Part shown: in pieces, positions 26,808 through 35,050 of the stretch
How positions within the stretch are numbered: the first letter of the stretch is position 1
Layout of the letters: each line of letters opens with the position of its first letter
Assembly: GCA_023458595.1 (NCBI GenBank)
Contig: JAEWYT010000179.1
Location: 1 to 57,566, forward strand
DNA length: 57,566 nucleotides
Source: Pseudomonadota bacterium
GTDB taxonomy: Bacteria > Pseudomonadota > Alphaproteobacteria > Rhizobiales > Tepidamorphaceae
Direction of reading: 5' to 3'
The notes under the pieces: generated by a model
What the model saw: only the letters and a program-made list of their open reading frames with translations
The model's database searches: none
Told to the model about the DNA's origin: nothing
Made by a program: the position numbers and the translations under genes

Positions 26808-27317
26808 TCAGGACGCCGGGGTCTGCTTGAGGTAAGGAACGAGGCCACCGGCCTCGAGCATCTGTGCATCTGCCCTAGCGAGCGGTTCGAACGGCAGTTC
26901 GGTGCCGCTGGTCAGGTTGCGGACGACGCCCGCCTGCCAGTCGACCTCGATCTCATCCCAGCGGCTGACGAGTTCGCGGATGCCCGGGCAGCTCGCCTGC
27001 GGGAACCCCATCGAGATCTCGCCGCGCCAGTAGCCCGGCGAGAAGGACTCCGCGATGACGCCGGAAATCCCGAGGTGGCGCAGCGCCTTCATCGGCGGAT
27101 AGTGCGGATGGCCGTAGCCGAAGTTGTGGCCGCCGACGATCAGGTCTCCGGGCCTAACCGACTTGGCGAAATCCGGGTCGTAGGCGTTCATCGCGTAGGA
27201 CGCGAGCTCGTCGACGTCCTGGATCTTGATGTTCTTCACGCCGACGATCTGGTCGACGTCGAAGTCGTCCTCTTCGAAGATGAAGGCGACGCGGCCCTTG
27301 AGGTTCTTCAGCGTCAT
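26808..27317 (-). CDS. Aconitase-superfamily hydratase small subunit (LeuD-like)
   Basis: 169 residues from ATG 27317 (MTLKNLKGRVAFIF). It is the swivel domain of two-subunit aconitase-type hydratases. The substrate loop reads GGHNFGYGHPHYPPMKAL (62-79); in LeuD and aconitase the same place reads GxNFGCGSSREHA, so the usual Ser-Ser-Arg substrate contacts are replaced. The later block AESFSPGYWRGEISMGFP (89-106) is also distinct. This points to a substrate other than isopropylmalate, for example a methylated maleate. It starts 8 bp after the large-subunit gene and is surely its partner. Confidence 0.82.
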   Translation of the reverse strand: MTLKNLKGRVAFIFEEDDFDVDQIVGVKNIKIQDVDELASYAMNAYDPDFAKSVRPGDLIVGGHNFGYGHPHYPPMKALRHLGISGVIAESFSPGYWRGEISMGFPQASCPGIRELVSRWDEIEVDWQAGVVRNLTSGTELPFEPLARADAQMLEAGGLVPYLKQTPAS

Positions 27318-27325
27318 GGCGGCCC

Positions 27326-28582
27326 TCACAGGTATTTGCGCGGGTCGGCGATCCGGCCCTCTATCGCCGAGGCCGCCACCGTCGCCGCGTTGCACAGGTA
27401 GATTTCCGAGTCGGGGCTGCCCATCCGACCCTTCACATTCAGCGTGCCGGTGGACACCGCCCGCTGGCCTTCGGTCATCGTCGCGATGCGGCCGAAGCAG
27501 TAGTCGCAGCTCGACGAAGAAACGAAGGCGCCCGCCTCGACGAGGGTAGAGACGTAGCCGCGCCGCGCGGCTTCGGCCATGATCTCCTGGCTCGTCGGGA
27601 TGACATTCAGCATGAAGCCCGACTTGACCTGCCGGCCTTTCAGGATGCGCGCCGCTATCTCCATGTCTTCGAGCCTGCCGGAGGCGCAGGAGCCGAGATA
27701 GCCGTTCTGAACATCCAGTCCGACATACTCGGACAGGTTGCGGGTATTCGCCGGCGTCGGCGGCACGACCACAATCGGCTCGAGATCGGACAGATCGATA
27801 TCGTGAACCGCCGCGTACTCGGCGTCAGGGTCGGAGTAGACCGGCTCGAGTTTCTTGCGGGCACGCGGCAGGGCGTAGTCGAGACGCTGCTTGTCCGGGT
27901 TGACGATCGCAGTCAGCGCGCCGGTGAACATGGCAAGGCAGGTAATCGACTGGATGCCCTCGGTCGTCAGGTGTTCCAGGCCGTCGCCGCCGAGTTCCAG
28001 AACCTGGAAGCGGCAGGAGGCCGGACCCAGGACGCGTACCATGTGGTGGAACACATCGCGGGCCATCACGCCGGGCTGCAGCCTGCCGTGCAGGTTGATC
28101 CGGACCGTATGCGGCACGCGGATCGAGACCTTCTCGCGCACGAACGCTTCCAGGACGTTGCGGCGCATGCCGATTCCGAGCGTTCCGAACGTGCCGAGCT
28201 GGCTGATGTGACCGTCGAAATGAACGACGAAGGCGCCGGGCGTCGCGTAGCCGACCTCGGCGGCGACCTGATGGCCAATGCCGCGGCGCTCGAACAGTTC
28301 GACGCCGTTTTCCGCACACCAGGCGCGTGTGCCCTGGTGCAGTTCCTCTTCCTTCGGCGTGGCGACCGGCACCATGTGATCGATGAAGATGCCAAACCGC
28401 TCCGGCTCGGCGACCCTGTCGATGCCGAACTCCTCCTTCATCTGCCTGAAGTAGACGTCGGTGTAGCCAGGGAAGTCGTAGGCCAGCACGAAGTCCGGCT
28501 TGGCCATGATCTCGTCGCCCGCCTTGACCGCATCCCGGCCGGCGGCGCGCGCGAGGATCTTCTCGGTAATGGTATAGCCCAT
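27326..28582 (-). CDS. Aconitase-superfamily hydratase large subunit (LeuC-like)
   Basis: 418 residues, ATG at 28582, the size of short LeuC/HacA-type subunits. The three [4Fe-4S] cysteines are in place: Cys299 in LGSCASGR, Cys359 and Cys362 in SSSSCDYCFGR. AGDEIMAKPDFVLAYDF at the start and HFDGHISQLGTFGTLGIGM in the middle fit the family. It performs dehydration/hydration of a hydroxy-dicarboxylate with the 26808-27317 protein. No leucine-synthesis genes are nearby, so a catabolic role is likely. Confidence 0.85.
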   Translation of the reverse strand: MGYTITEKILARAAGRDAVKAGDEIMAKPDFVLAYDFPGYTDVYFRQMKEEFGIDRVAEPERFGIFIDHMVPVATPKEEELHQGTRAWCAENGVELFERRGIGHQVAAEVGYATPGAFVVHFDGHISQLGTFGTLGIGMRRNVLEAFVREKVSIRVPHTVRINLHGRLQPGVMARDVFHHMVRVLGPASCRFQVLELGGDGLEHLTTEGIQSITCLAMFTGALTAIVNPDKQRLDYALPRARKKLEPVYSDPDAEYAAVHDIDLSDLEPIVVVPPTPANTRNLSEYVGLDVQNGYLGSCASGRLEDMEIAARILKGRQVKSGFMLNVIPTSQEIMAEAARRGYVSTLVEAGAFVSSSSCDYCFGRIATMTEGQRAVSTGTLNVKGRMGSPDSEIYLCNAATVAASAIEGRIADPRKYL

Positions 28583-28634
28583 GGTTTCCTCCTGCGGACG
28601 CCTCCCGGATCGGCGCCGTCCGTCTTGGCTTGGG

Positions 28635-30242
28635 TCAGTCGGTGCGAACGGGTGCCGCCAGTTCCAGCGAGCCCGGATTCATCAGGCCCTTCGGGTCGAG
28701 TGCCCGCTTGAGGCTTTCCAGCAGGGTCCAGGTTTCCGGGGAGAGCACCGACTTGTAGGGATAGTCCCGCGCGACCTGCCAGTTGACGCCGCCGAGGCTG
28801 ATGTAGAGGTCCTGCGTCGCGTCGCGCAGCTCGACCACTGCCTCGCGTGTGGCAACGTTCGCCGGGCGGTCGATCCACTTCCTGACCACATCCTCCCCGA
28901 CGCTCTTGGCGTGAAGAGGCGTGATCTCGTCGTGCCAATAGAAGGCCGGCTCGATGAAGAACTCGCCGCCCACCGTCAGGAACATCACGGAGTAGACGAT
29001 CCCGTGACGCTCCATGAAGTCTCTCTTCTCCGCGAAGAAGGCGTCGTTCGCCTCGACGACCTTCTTCCAGTCGCCGAGCGGGAAGACAGCGTGGATCGGC
29101 ACCCAGCGCTCGCCGTCGAGGCCGAGCATGCCGCGGACCGGGCTGAACGGCTTCGACCGCATCACCTTTGGCACGGTGTTCTCGATCTCGACGCCGTAGG
29201 TGTTGCCAATCTCGCGCGCCCGCTTCATAGAGGTCTTCAATTCGTCTTCATTGCGGGCTTCGAGAACAAGATGCAGCGTGTATTCGTGCTGCTTGAGGAA
29301 GTTTGCGCCGCCGGCGGCGACCGCTGCGGCATCCTTCAGGCCACCGATCAGTGTCTTTCCGGCCTTGGCGACGTTGCCCAACGTCTTCAGGCCGTCCGAA
29401 ATGCGATTGACGCTGGCTGAATGGGATGCCTTCGTCCGGTCGATACCGAAGCCCTCGGACACGAGCCGCTCGCGCGCCATGGCCACCTGGGCTGCCGCCA
29501 GGTCTATGCTGGTCTTGAACCCGAAGGACAGGTAGCCGACCGCCTCGGGCCGGGGCCACAGGCGAAGCGTCGCGGACACCTTGAGCCCCATCGCCCCGTT
29601 GTCGCCGAGGAAGATGCCGGTCATGTCGGGGCCGCCCTCGCGCGTGAACGGCCGGGCATTGGCCCGTCCGCCGGAGCCGGTCTTCACGACCGTCCCGTCC
29701 GCGAGCACAACCGTCACGCCGATCACTGATTCGGCGACGGTGGCGTTGAGGGTTGAACCGAAAAAGGCGCTGTTCTGGGACAGCGCCCCGCCGACCGTCG
29801 CGTTGACGCCGGACAGTGGACCCCAGTAGCCGGTCCGAAGGCCCGTGCCTTCAAGCGCTTCGTTGAGCTTCGCCCATGTGCAGCCGGCCCCGACCGTGAT
29901 GTAGAGATCGTCGGAATTGACCTCGATCACGTCGTCCAGCTTGCGGGCGTCGATGACGATCGCCTCCTCCTGCGCCGGCAGATATCCCTTTGTGTAGGAC
30001 ATGCCACCGCCGCGCGGCACCACGGCGATGCCGCTTTCGGTGGCGATCCGCACCGCCGTCGCCGCATCCGCCGCAGATCCCGGCATCACCACGGCAAGCG
30101 GGCGGATTCCCGGCTGCCAGAAGATGTCGTTGGCGTAGTAGGCGCGGGTCGCGTCGTCGGCCATGACCGCGTCGCCGAGAGCGGCGGCCAGGGCGGCGAT
30201 GCCGGGATGGGTCGTTTCGAGGGTATCGAGGGATGCGGTCAT
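28635..30242 (-). CDS. FAD-linked oxidase/dehydrogenase (VAO/GlcD family)
   Basis: 535 residues, ATG at 30242. A PCMH-type FAD domain shows AVVPRGGGMSYTKGYLP (about 73-89), then TVGAGCTWAKLNEAL and WGPLSGVNATVGGALSQNSAF; the C-terminus ends in LDPKGLMNPGSLE, shared with glycolate and D-lactate oxidases. It probably oxidises a 2-hydroxyacid or an alcohol with FAD. It lies 15 bp after the MBL-fold gene and 52 bp before the hydratase. Not closely similar to the FAD enzyme at 7162-8574 outside these motifs. Confidence 0.82.
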   Translation of the reverse strand: MTASLDTLETTHPGIAALAAALGDAVMADDATRAYYANDIFWQPGIRPLAVVMPGSAADAATAVRIATESGIAVVPRGGGMSYTKGYLPAQEEAIVIDARKLDDVIEVNSDDLYITVGAGCTWAKLNEALEGTGLRTGYWGPLSGVNATVGGALSQNSAFFGSTLNATVAESVIGVTVVLADGTVVKTGSGGRANARPFTREGGPDMTGIFLGDNGAMGLKVSATLRLWPRPEAVGYLSFGFKTSIDLAAAQVAMARERLVSEGFGIDRTKASHSASVNRISDGLKTLGNVAKAGKTLIGGLKDAAAVAAGGANFLKQHEYTLHLVLEARNEDELKTSMKRAREIGNTYGVEIENTVPKVMRSKPFSPVRGMLGLDGERWVPIHAVFPLGDWKKVVEANDAFFAEKRDFMERHGIVYSVMFLTVGGEFFIEPAFYWHDEITPLHAKSVGEDVVRKWIDRPANVATREAVVELRDATQDLYISLGGVNWQVARDYPYKSVLSPETWTLLESLKRALDPKGLMNPGSLELAAPVRTD

Positions 30243-30257
30243 TGTTCCGTGGTCCGG

Positions 30258-31166
30258 TCAGTCTTCAGGGTCGACGGGTTCGAAGCGATAGCCGCCGTCG
30301 GGGTCGTTGCGACGCTTGATGCGCCCGGCGTGGGGTGCGCCGAAATGAGCCGGGAAGATCAGCGCCTCGCGCTGCGCGCAGCGCTCCAGCACCTTCGCCC
30401 GGGTGATCGGGGCCAGGTCGTTATTCTCGCAAAGAAAACAGTTCAGCGTCGGCTGGTAGATCTGCATGGCGCGGTGCATGCAGTCGGCGGTAAAGATCGC
30501 CGTGTCGCCGGCGGATTCGACCTGCATGATGAGCTGGCCGGACGTGTGGCCGGGCGCCGCATGGAAGGTGATGCCCGGCATCAGCGCGTCGCCGTCGCCG
30601 ACCCATTCCACCAGGCCGGCCTCGACGATCGGCTCGATCGAATCCTCGATCACCGGAACGCCTTCGGGCTGGGCCATCGCGGTTACGCCGCCGGGCTGCC
30701 AGTTCTTGTATTCCTCGGCACCGAAAACATAGCGCGCGTTCGGGAAGGTCGGCACCCAGCGGCCATCCTCGAGCCGCGTGTTCCAGCCCGAATGATCGAC
30801 GTGCATGTGGGTGTTGACGACGATCGTCACGTCTTCCGGCTTCACCCCGGCCGCGGCCAGATGATCGAGATAGGCGGGGGAATTCAGCAGGTGGAACCGC
30901 TCGAACTTCGGGTCGGTGCGGGGCTTGTCGTTACCGGTCGCGGTGTCGACGAGGATGATCTCGTCGCCGACCCTCATTAGCCATGTGTGGATCGATGCAT
31001 AGGTTCGGCCGGTCTCGGGATCGAGCCGATCCATCTCGCGCAGTTCCGGGAACGCGTCGAAGATCGCCGGATCGTAGTCGGGGAACTGAAGGGACGGCGG
31101 ATACCCGGGAGAAGAGAACTCCTCAACCCGTTCCACGATCACGTTCCCGATGCGCCAATGGGCCAC
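30258..31166 (-). CDS. MBL-fold metallo-hydrolase
   Basis: 302 residues, GTG start at 31166 with GGAG about 9 bases ahead. The zinc ligands are complete: THMHVDH (119-125), PGHTSG, TADCMH and PAHF. The N-terminus aligns with quorum-quenching lactonase-like and related hydrolases that open lactones or thioesters. As first gene of the cluster B operon it may open a lactone made from or leading to the imported solute. It reads away from the IclR gene, with the operator between them. Confidence 0.85.
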   Translation of the reverse strand: MAHWRIGNVIVERVEEFSSPGYPPSLQFPDYDPAIFDAFPELREMDRLDPETGRTYASIHTWLMRVGDEIILVDTATGNDKPRTDPKFERFHLLNSPAYLDHLAAAGVKPEDVTIVVNTHMHVDHSGWNTRLEDGRWVPTFPNARYVFGAEEYKNWQPGGVTAMAQPEGVPVIEDSIEPIVEAGLVEWVGDGDALMPGITFHAAPGHTSGQLIMQVESAGDTAIFTADCMHRAMQIYQPTLNCFLCENNDLAPITRAKVLERCAQREALIFPAHFGAPHAGRIKRRNDPDGGYRFEPVDPED

Positions 31167-31215
31167 CTCGCACGTCTCCCGTTATCCCTAGTCATGTCTT
31201 TCTTGTTGCTCGGGA

Positions 31216-31244
31216 TAGAAGCACGCGCGTAATATTTATGTCAA
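31216..31244 (-). promoter_or_regulatory. Predicted promoter of the cluster B operon
   Basis: On the minus strand TTGACA (31244-31239) is followed after 17 bp by CTTCTA (31221-31216), a poor -10. A perfect -35 with a weak -10 mirrors the cluster A promoter. The GTG of the MBL-fold gene is about 50 bp downstream. Confidence 0.5.
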
Positions 31245-31255
31245 TCTACAAAATT

Positions 31256-31274
31256 CATTTCGCTATGCGAAATG
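31256..31274. promoter_or_regulatory. 19-bp perfect palindrome, likely IclR operator of cluster B
   Basis: CATTTCGC and GCGAAATG form perfect 8-bp arms around TAT. It lies 11 bp upstream of the TTGACA box and about 105 bp before the IclR ATG, between the two divergent genes. IclR proteins typically bind such sites as dimers or tetramers; the adjacent gene product is the obvious candidate, controlling both directions. Confidence 0.7.
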
Positions 31275-31379
31275 GTCCACTTGTGCTTTTTTGCGGTAAG
31301 AGCCGGGCGAATGGTGCACCCTCTGGCGTCGAAGCGGCGCCGCGAGCTACACGGACGAGAAAAAGGAGAGCGAGGCGAA

Positions 31380-32171
31380 ATGGGGGTTTCGGGCAAGGGC
31401 GCGGCGGCAGGCGCGACGCACGGCATGAATGTCCGGGCGGTCGTGCGCGCGACCGACATACTCAAGACATTCGGACTACGGCCGCTTCAGACCCTTTCGG
31501 AGGTCGCATCGGCCGCGGGCCTCGACAAGGGAACGACCCGACGCCTTCTGGTGACGTTGATGAATTGCGGTTTCGTGGTGCAGGATCCAGTGAACCAGCG
31601 CTACGGCCTAGGGCGCGCGGTCCGGGCCCTCGCGGTCAATGTCATCGACGACTTCGATCTGCGGTCCATCGCCGTGCCCGTACTGGCTGACATCGCCGCG
31701 GAACTGCATCTGACGACTTTCCTGTCCGTCTATCGCGATCATTCCGCGCTGTGCCTTGAGCGCCTGCACGACATGCAGGGCATGGAAGTGCGCTGGTGGC
31801 CGATTGGCGGAACGTTGCCGATCAACAGCGGTGGTGCGCCGAAGCTGCTGCTGGCGTATCAGTCCGACGAGGAGGTCGATGCGATGCTGTCGCGGCCGCT
31901 CGAGGCCATGACTCCGGCCGCTACGACCGATCCCGAGGAACTGCGGGCGCATCTGCAGGTGATCCGCGCGCGAGGCTGGGAGTTCGCCGCAGACGACGTG
32001 TCACTCGGCCTGGCCGCACTCGCGGTGCCCGTTCTCGACGCCGACGGCCAAATCGTCTGTGCGCTCTCGATGGCGGGGCTAACGCCACAGATGATCGGCA
32101 AGAAGGAGCCGGCCCATCTACGGCGAATGCTCGCCGCAGCGGAAACCGTGCGCCGATCCCTCGGCTGGTAG
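31380..32171 (+). CDS. IclR-family transcriptional regulator (cluster B)
   Basis: 263 residues from ATG 31380, supported by GGAG and GAGG just ahead; an earlier TTG at 31272 would start inside the operator and adds an atypical tail, so it is rejected. Winged helix-turn-helix at about residues 16-75 (TLSEVASAAGLDKGTTRRLL), effector-binding domain after that with VRWWPIGGTLPINSGGAPKLLLAY-type blocks and ALSMAG. Paralogue of the IclR protein of cluster A. It is divergent from the cluster B operon. The 3' side is bordered by IS debris 20 bp after the stop. Confidence 0.88.
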   Translation: MGVSGKGAAAGATHGMNVRAVVRATDILKTFGLRPLQTLSEVASAAGLDKGTTRRLLVTLMNCGFVVQDPVNQRYGLGRAVRALAVNVIDDFDLRSIAVPVLADIAAELHLTTFLSVYRDHSALCLERLHDMQGMEVRWWPIGGTLPINSGGAPKLLLAYQSDEEVDAMLSRPLEAMTPAATTDPEELRAHLQVIRARGWEFAADDVSLGLAALAVPVLDADGQIVCALSMAGLTPQMIGKKEPAHLRRMLAAAETVRRSLGW

Positions 32172-32194
32172 GGGAGAATGGCTTGAACCGCCAC

Positions 32195-32434
32195 GCAGCT
32201 CTCGCCGCGCGGCGCGGCAACTGCCACGACAATGCTGTCGCCGAGAGTGTCTTCAACCTGCTCGAGCGGGAGCGGATACGGCGTCGAACCTACAGGACCC
32301 GAGCCGACGCACGGCAGGACGTGTTCGACTACATCGAGATGTTCTACAACCCGAAACGAAAGCATGTCAGAAACGGGATACTGTCGCCCGTCCAATTCGA
32401 ACAGCAGCAGAAAATGAAAACCGAGGGCGTCTAG
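32195..32434 (+). pseudogene. IS3-family transposase OrfB relic, C-terminal end
   Basis: The frame ending with TAG at 32434 reads NCHDNAVAESVFNLLERE, then RTYRTRADARQDVFDYIE and MFYNPKRKHVRNG, the C-terminus of rhizobial IS3 OrfB integrases. The glutamate in AES is the last residue of the DDE triad. The other two acidic residues are missing, so this is a fragment. It belongs to the same type of element as the OrfA relic at 6567-6776, in opposite orientation. Confidence 0.85.
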
Positions 32435-32449
32435 AAAACGCGGGGCTGT

Positions 32450-32632
32450 TCACTCCTCCTCAAGCTGCTTCAGCCGCCGGATCTCCGAAACGCCCATGCC
32501 AGCACAAATCTTCTTCCATCGATAGAACGTGGCTTCCACAACGCCCATTTTGCGGCAGATCTCGCCAACCGTCGTCCCCGCTTCCGCCTGTCTCGGCGCA
32601 GAGGCAATCTGCTCGTCAGCGAGTCGCCTCTT
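32450..32632 (-). pseudogene. IS3-family OrfA relic of a second element
   Basis: The minus strand reads RRLADEQIASAPRQAEAG, then VGEICRKMGVVEATFYRWKK and MGVSEIRRLKQLEEE before a TGA at 32450-32452. This is an OrfA helix-turn-helix of a different IS3 group from the relic on its left. No start codon remains at the expected position. It abuts the OrfB relic, so one element has inserted near the other or a deletion joined them. Confidence 0.8.
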
Positions 32633-32774
32633 CGGCCTTTGGACACTCCTCCATCGTCTGGATAGGGCCCGAAAACTCGCATTCGGACCGGATCAGTTCC
32701 TCGGGTCAGGACCCCCAGATGGCCAGGACCGGCACCATCGGCATGTATGCGAGTTCCGTTCGCGCGAGATTGGC

Positions 32775-33707
32775 TTATTTTACTCCGGGACCTGTCCGAT
32801 CTATGGGGAGTGGCTCGAACCCGTCTGCAAAGTGCTCGACCAAAAACTCGAGGAAGGTACGCACAAGCCGCGGGATGTTTCGGTTCACGTATATCGCATG
32901 TATCGACAGGCCGACGGGCCGTGGCCCGTCTGGCAGCACCACTCGTAGCCTGCCCTGTTCGATGTCGGCGCTCACCATATAGAACGGGTGCATCGAAATT
33001 CCGGCTCCCAGCAGGGTTGCCATGTGAAGGGCCGAGCCGAAATTGGAGCGAATGCTCCCGGTAACGGGAACCCCCACGCTCCCAGCCCCTTCACCGAAGG
33101 TCCAGATGCCGGTCGGAGACTTCAGGGAATGCACAAGACAGTTGTGGCGACGCAGGTCATCGAGTGCCTTCGGCATGCCATGCACGGTCAGGTATTCGGG
33201 CGCTGCGACAAGACACTGCGGCACTTTCGCAAGGATGCGAGAGACATAGCTGGCATCCTTTAGCTCGGGGGCGATCCGCAGCGAGATGTCGAGACCGTCT
33301 CGAACCAGGTCAAGATTGCCATCGTCGAGCCGCAGAGAGACGTTGACGTCCGCATGGAGAGCGGTAAAGGCGTGGACGGCAGGTATCAGATGATGCGCTC
33401 CGAAGGCCGGCGGAACGCCGACCGTCAACTGTCCGCGCAGGTCCCTGGATCCGGCGCGCACGTCACCTTCCAGATGCTCGTAGTTTCGCAGCAGCCGGAC
33501 GCCGCCTTCGAGCAAGACCATACCGGCCTGCGTCGGCGCGACATGGTGCGTGGACCGCATGAGGAGAGGAACGCCCAATTCCCGCTCGAGCATTCTGACC
33601 TGTTTCGACACGCTCGAGCGCGAGATGTGGAGATTGCGGGCGGCCAGCGTGAAACTACCGGTGCGCGCAACTTCCACGAAAGTCCGGACTAGCCGCAATT
33701 GAGCCAT
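32775..33707 (-). CDS. LysR-family transcriptional regulator (TRAP operon 1)
   Basis: 310 residues from ATG 33707 (MAQLRLVRTFVEVARTGSF); GTG 33722 is a possible earlier start. The helix-turn-helix SFTLAARNLHISRSSVSKQVRMLE covers about residues 18-41; the effector domain follows, with LDISLRIAPELKDASYV. It resembles the CrgA/AaeR-like subgroup. It lies 37 bp after dctM, as last gene of the TRAP operon on minus, so it is not in the usual divergent arrangement; its target may be elsewhere. Confidence 0.85.
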   Translation of the reverse strand: MAQLRLVRTFVEVARTGSFTLAARNLHISRSSVSKQVRMLERELGVPLLMRSTHHVAPTQAGMVLLEGGVRLLRNYEHLEGDVRAGSRDLRGQLTVGVPPAFGAHHLIPAVHAFTALHADVNVSLRLDDGNLDLVRDGLDISLRIAPELKDASYVSRILAKVPQCLVAAPEYLTVHGMPKALDDLRRHNCLVHSLKSPTGIWTFGEGAGSVGVPVTGSIRSNFGSALHMATLLGAGISMHPFYMVSADIEQGRLRVVLPDGPRPVGLSIHAIYVNRNIPRLVRTFLEFLVEHFADGFEPLPIDRTGPGVK

Positions 33708-33744
33708 TGCCGGGATTTCCACCCAGTCTCACGGAGTGCGTTGC

Positions 33745-35049
33745 TCACTGCATGTTCGGCAAGATAAGGGCGATCTGCGGAAATGCGAACATAAGCAGGA
33801 TAAGCAGCACGTTGACGATCCAAAACTGCGCCGCACCGACATAGATGGTCTTGAGGCTAACTCCGGGCGCAGCAGCTTTGACCGCGTAGAGGTTGAGCCC
33901 AACCGGTGGCGTGACGATTGCGACCTCCATCAGCGAAACGACAATGACGCCAAACCAGATTGGATTCCAGCCGACGGTCTGAACGATCGGCATCACCAGC
34001 GGTATGGTCAGAGCAAGAAGGCTCGACACCTCCATGAACATGCCGAGGAAGATGTAGATCGCCATCAGCAGCAGCAGCAGCGCAAACGGGCCCAACCCCA
34101 TCTCGAGAATCGATTCGGCTATCAGATCGCTGAAGCCGTTGAGCGCCAAGAAGCCGCTGAAGACCATCGATCCGATGACAACAATGAAGACCGAGGCCGA
34201 CATGTTGACCGCATCCCGGCACGCAGTGAAGAACCGCCGGAAATCGAGGCGCTTTTGCAGAACGCAGATCAGTGTGACGAGAACCACGGCGACGGCCGCG
34301 GATTCCACCGGCGTCCAGATGCCAAAGAGAATGCCCATGATGACACTGGCCACGACAAGCAGAAACGGCAGGACCGCAGGCAGGCTCACGAAGCGCTCGT
34401 TCCACGGGAAGCGCGGCCCGGGTGGCCCGAGTCGCGGATCAATCCGGCATCGCACGATAATCAGTGCGATATAGCCCGCCGCGAGCAACAGACCTGGCAC
34501 GATGCCGGCCACCAGCATCTTACCTACCGACTGCTGCGCGAAGATCGCATAGAGCACGAGCGTGATGCTTGGCGGGATCATGATCGACAGCGTTCCTCCG
34601 GTCGCAATCGCACCGGTAGACATCCGTTCGTCGTAGCCGAACCTGCGAAGCTCCGGCAGCGCGATGCGGCTCATCGCCCCGGAGGTCGCCACACTCGACC
34701 CGGTGATCGCCGCCATGCCGGCACAGGTACCGATGGTCGCCACGGCCACGCCGCCGGGAAGACGCCCGAAATTGCGATAGAAGAGCGAGAACAACTCCTT
34801 CGTTATGCCCGCCGACGACGCCAGCGATCCCATCAGGATGAACAGCGGGATCACCATCATCGTGTAGGAACTGGATATGTCCACGGCATGCAGAAGCAGC
34901 AGGTTGAGGCCCGAAGTCCAGTTGCCCAGGAACACATAGGATCCGACGATACCGACCAGAGCCAGAGCCGCGCCGATGTGTACGCCCGCAGCCAGGAGGC
35001 TCACGAGGAGCACCATGGCGACGACAAGCGACAAGGTTCCGGCGTCCAT
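33745..35049 (-). CDS. dctM: TRAP transporter large permease DctM (system 1)
   Basis: 434 residues from ATG 35049, one base after the dctQ stop; the 19-codon longer frame overlaps dctQ and is rejected. Twelve or so hydrophobic helices. Family blocks: PLFILMGSLASSAGI, GMAAITGSSVATSGAMSRIALPEL (in parts), GGTLSIMIPPSITLVLYA and ITPPVGLNLYAVKA. It uses the sodium gradient to import an organic acid captured by DctP. Confidence 0.92.
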   Translation of the reverse strand: MDAGTLSLVVAMVLLVSLLAAGVHIGAALALVGIVGSYVFLGNWTSGLNLLLLHAVDISSSYTMMVIPLFILMGSLASSAGITKELFSLFYRNFGRLPGGVAVATIGTCAGMAAITGSSVATSGAMSRIALPELRRFGYDERMSTGAIATGGTLSIMIPPSITLVLYAIFAQQSVGKMLVAGIVPGLLLAAGYIALIIVRCRIDPRLGPPGPRFPWNERFVSLPAVLPFLLVVASVIMGILFGIWTPVESAAVAVVLVTLICVLQKRLDFRRFFTACRDAVNMSASVFIVVIGSMVFSGFLALNGFSDLIAESILEMGLGPFALLLLLMAIYIFLGMFMEVSSLLALTIPLVMPIVQTVGWNPIWFGVIVVSLMEVAIVTPPVGLNLYAVKAAAPGVSLKTIYVGAAQFWIVNVLLILLMFAFPQIALILPNMQ

Positions 35050-35050
35050 C

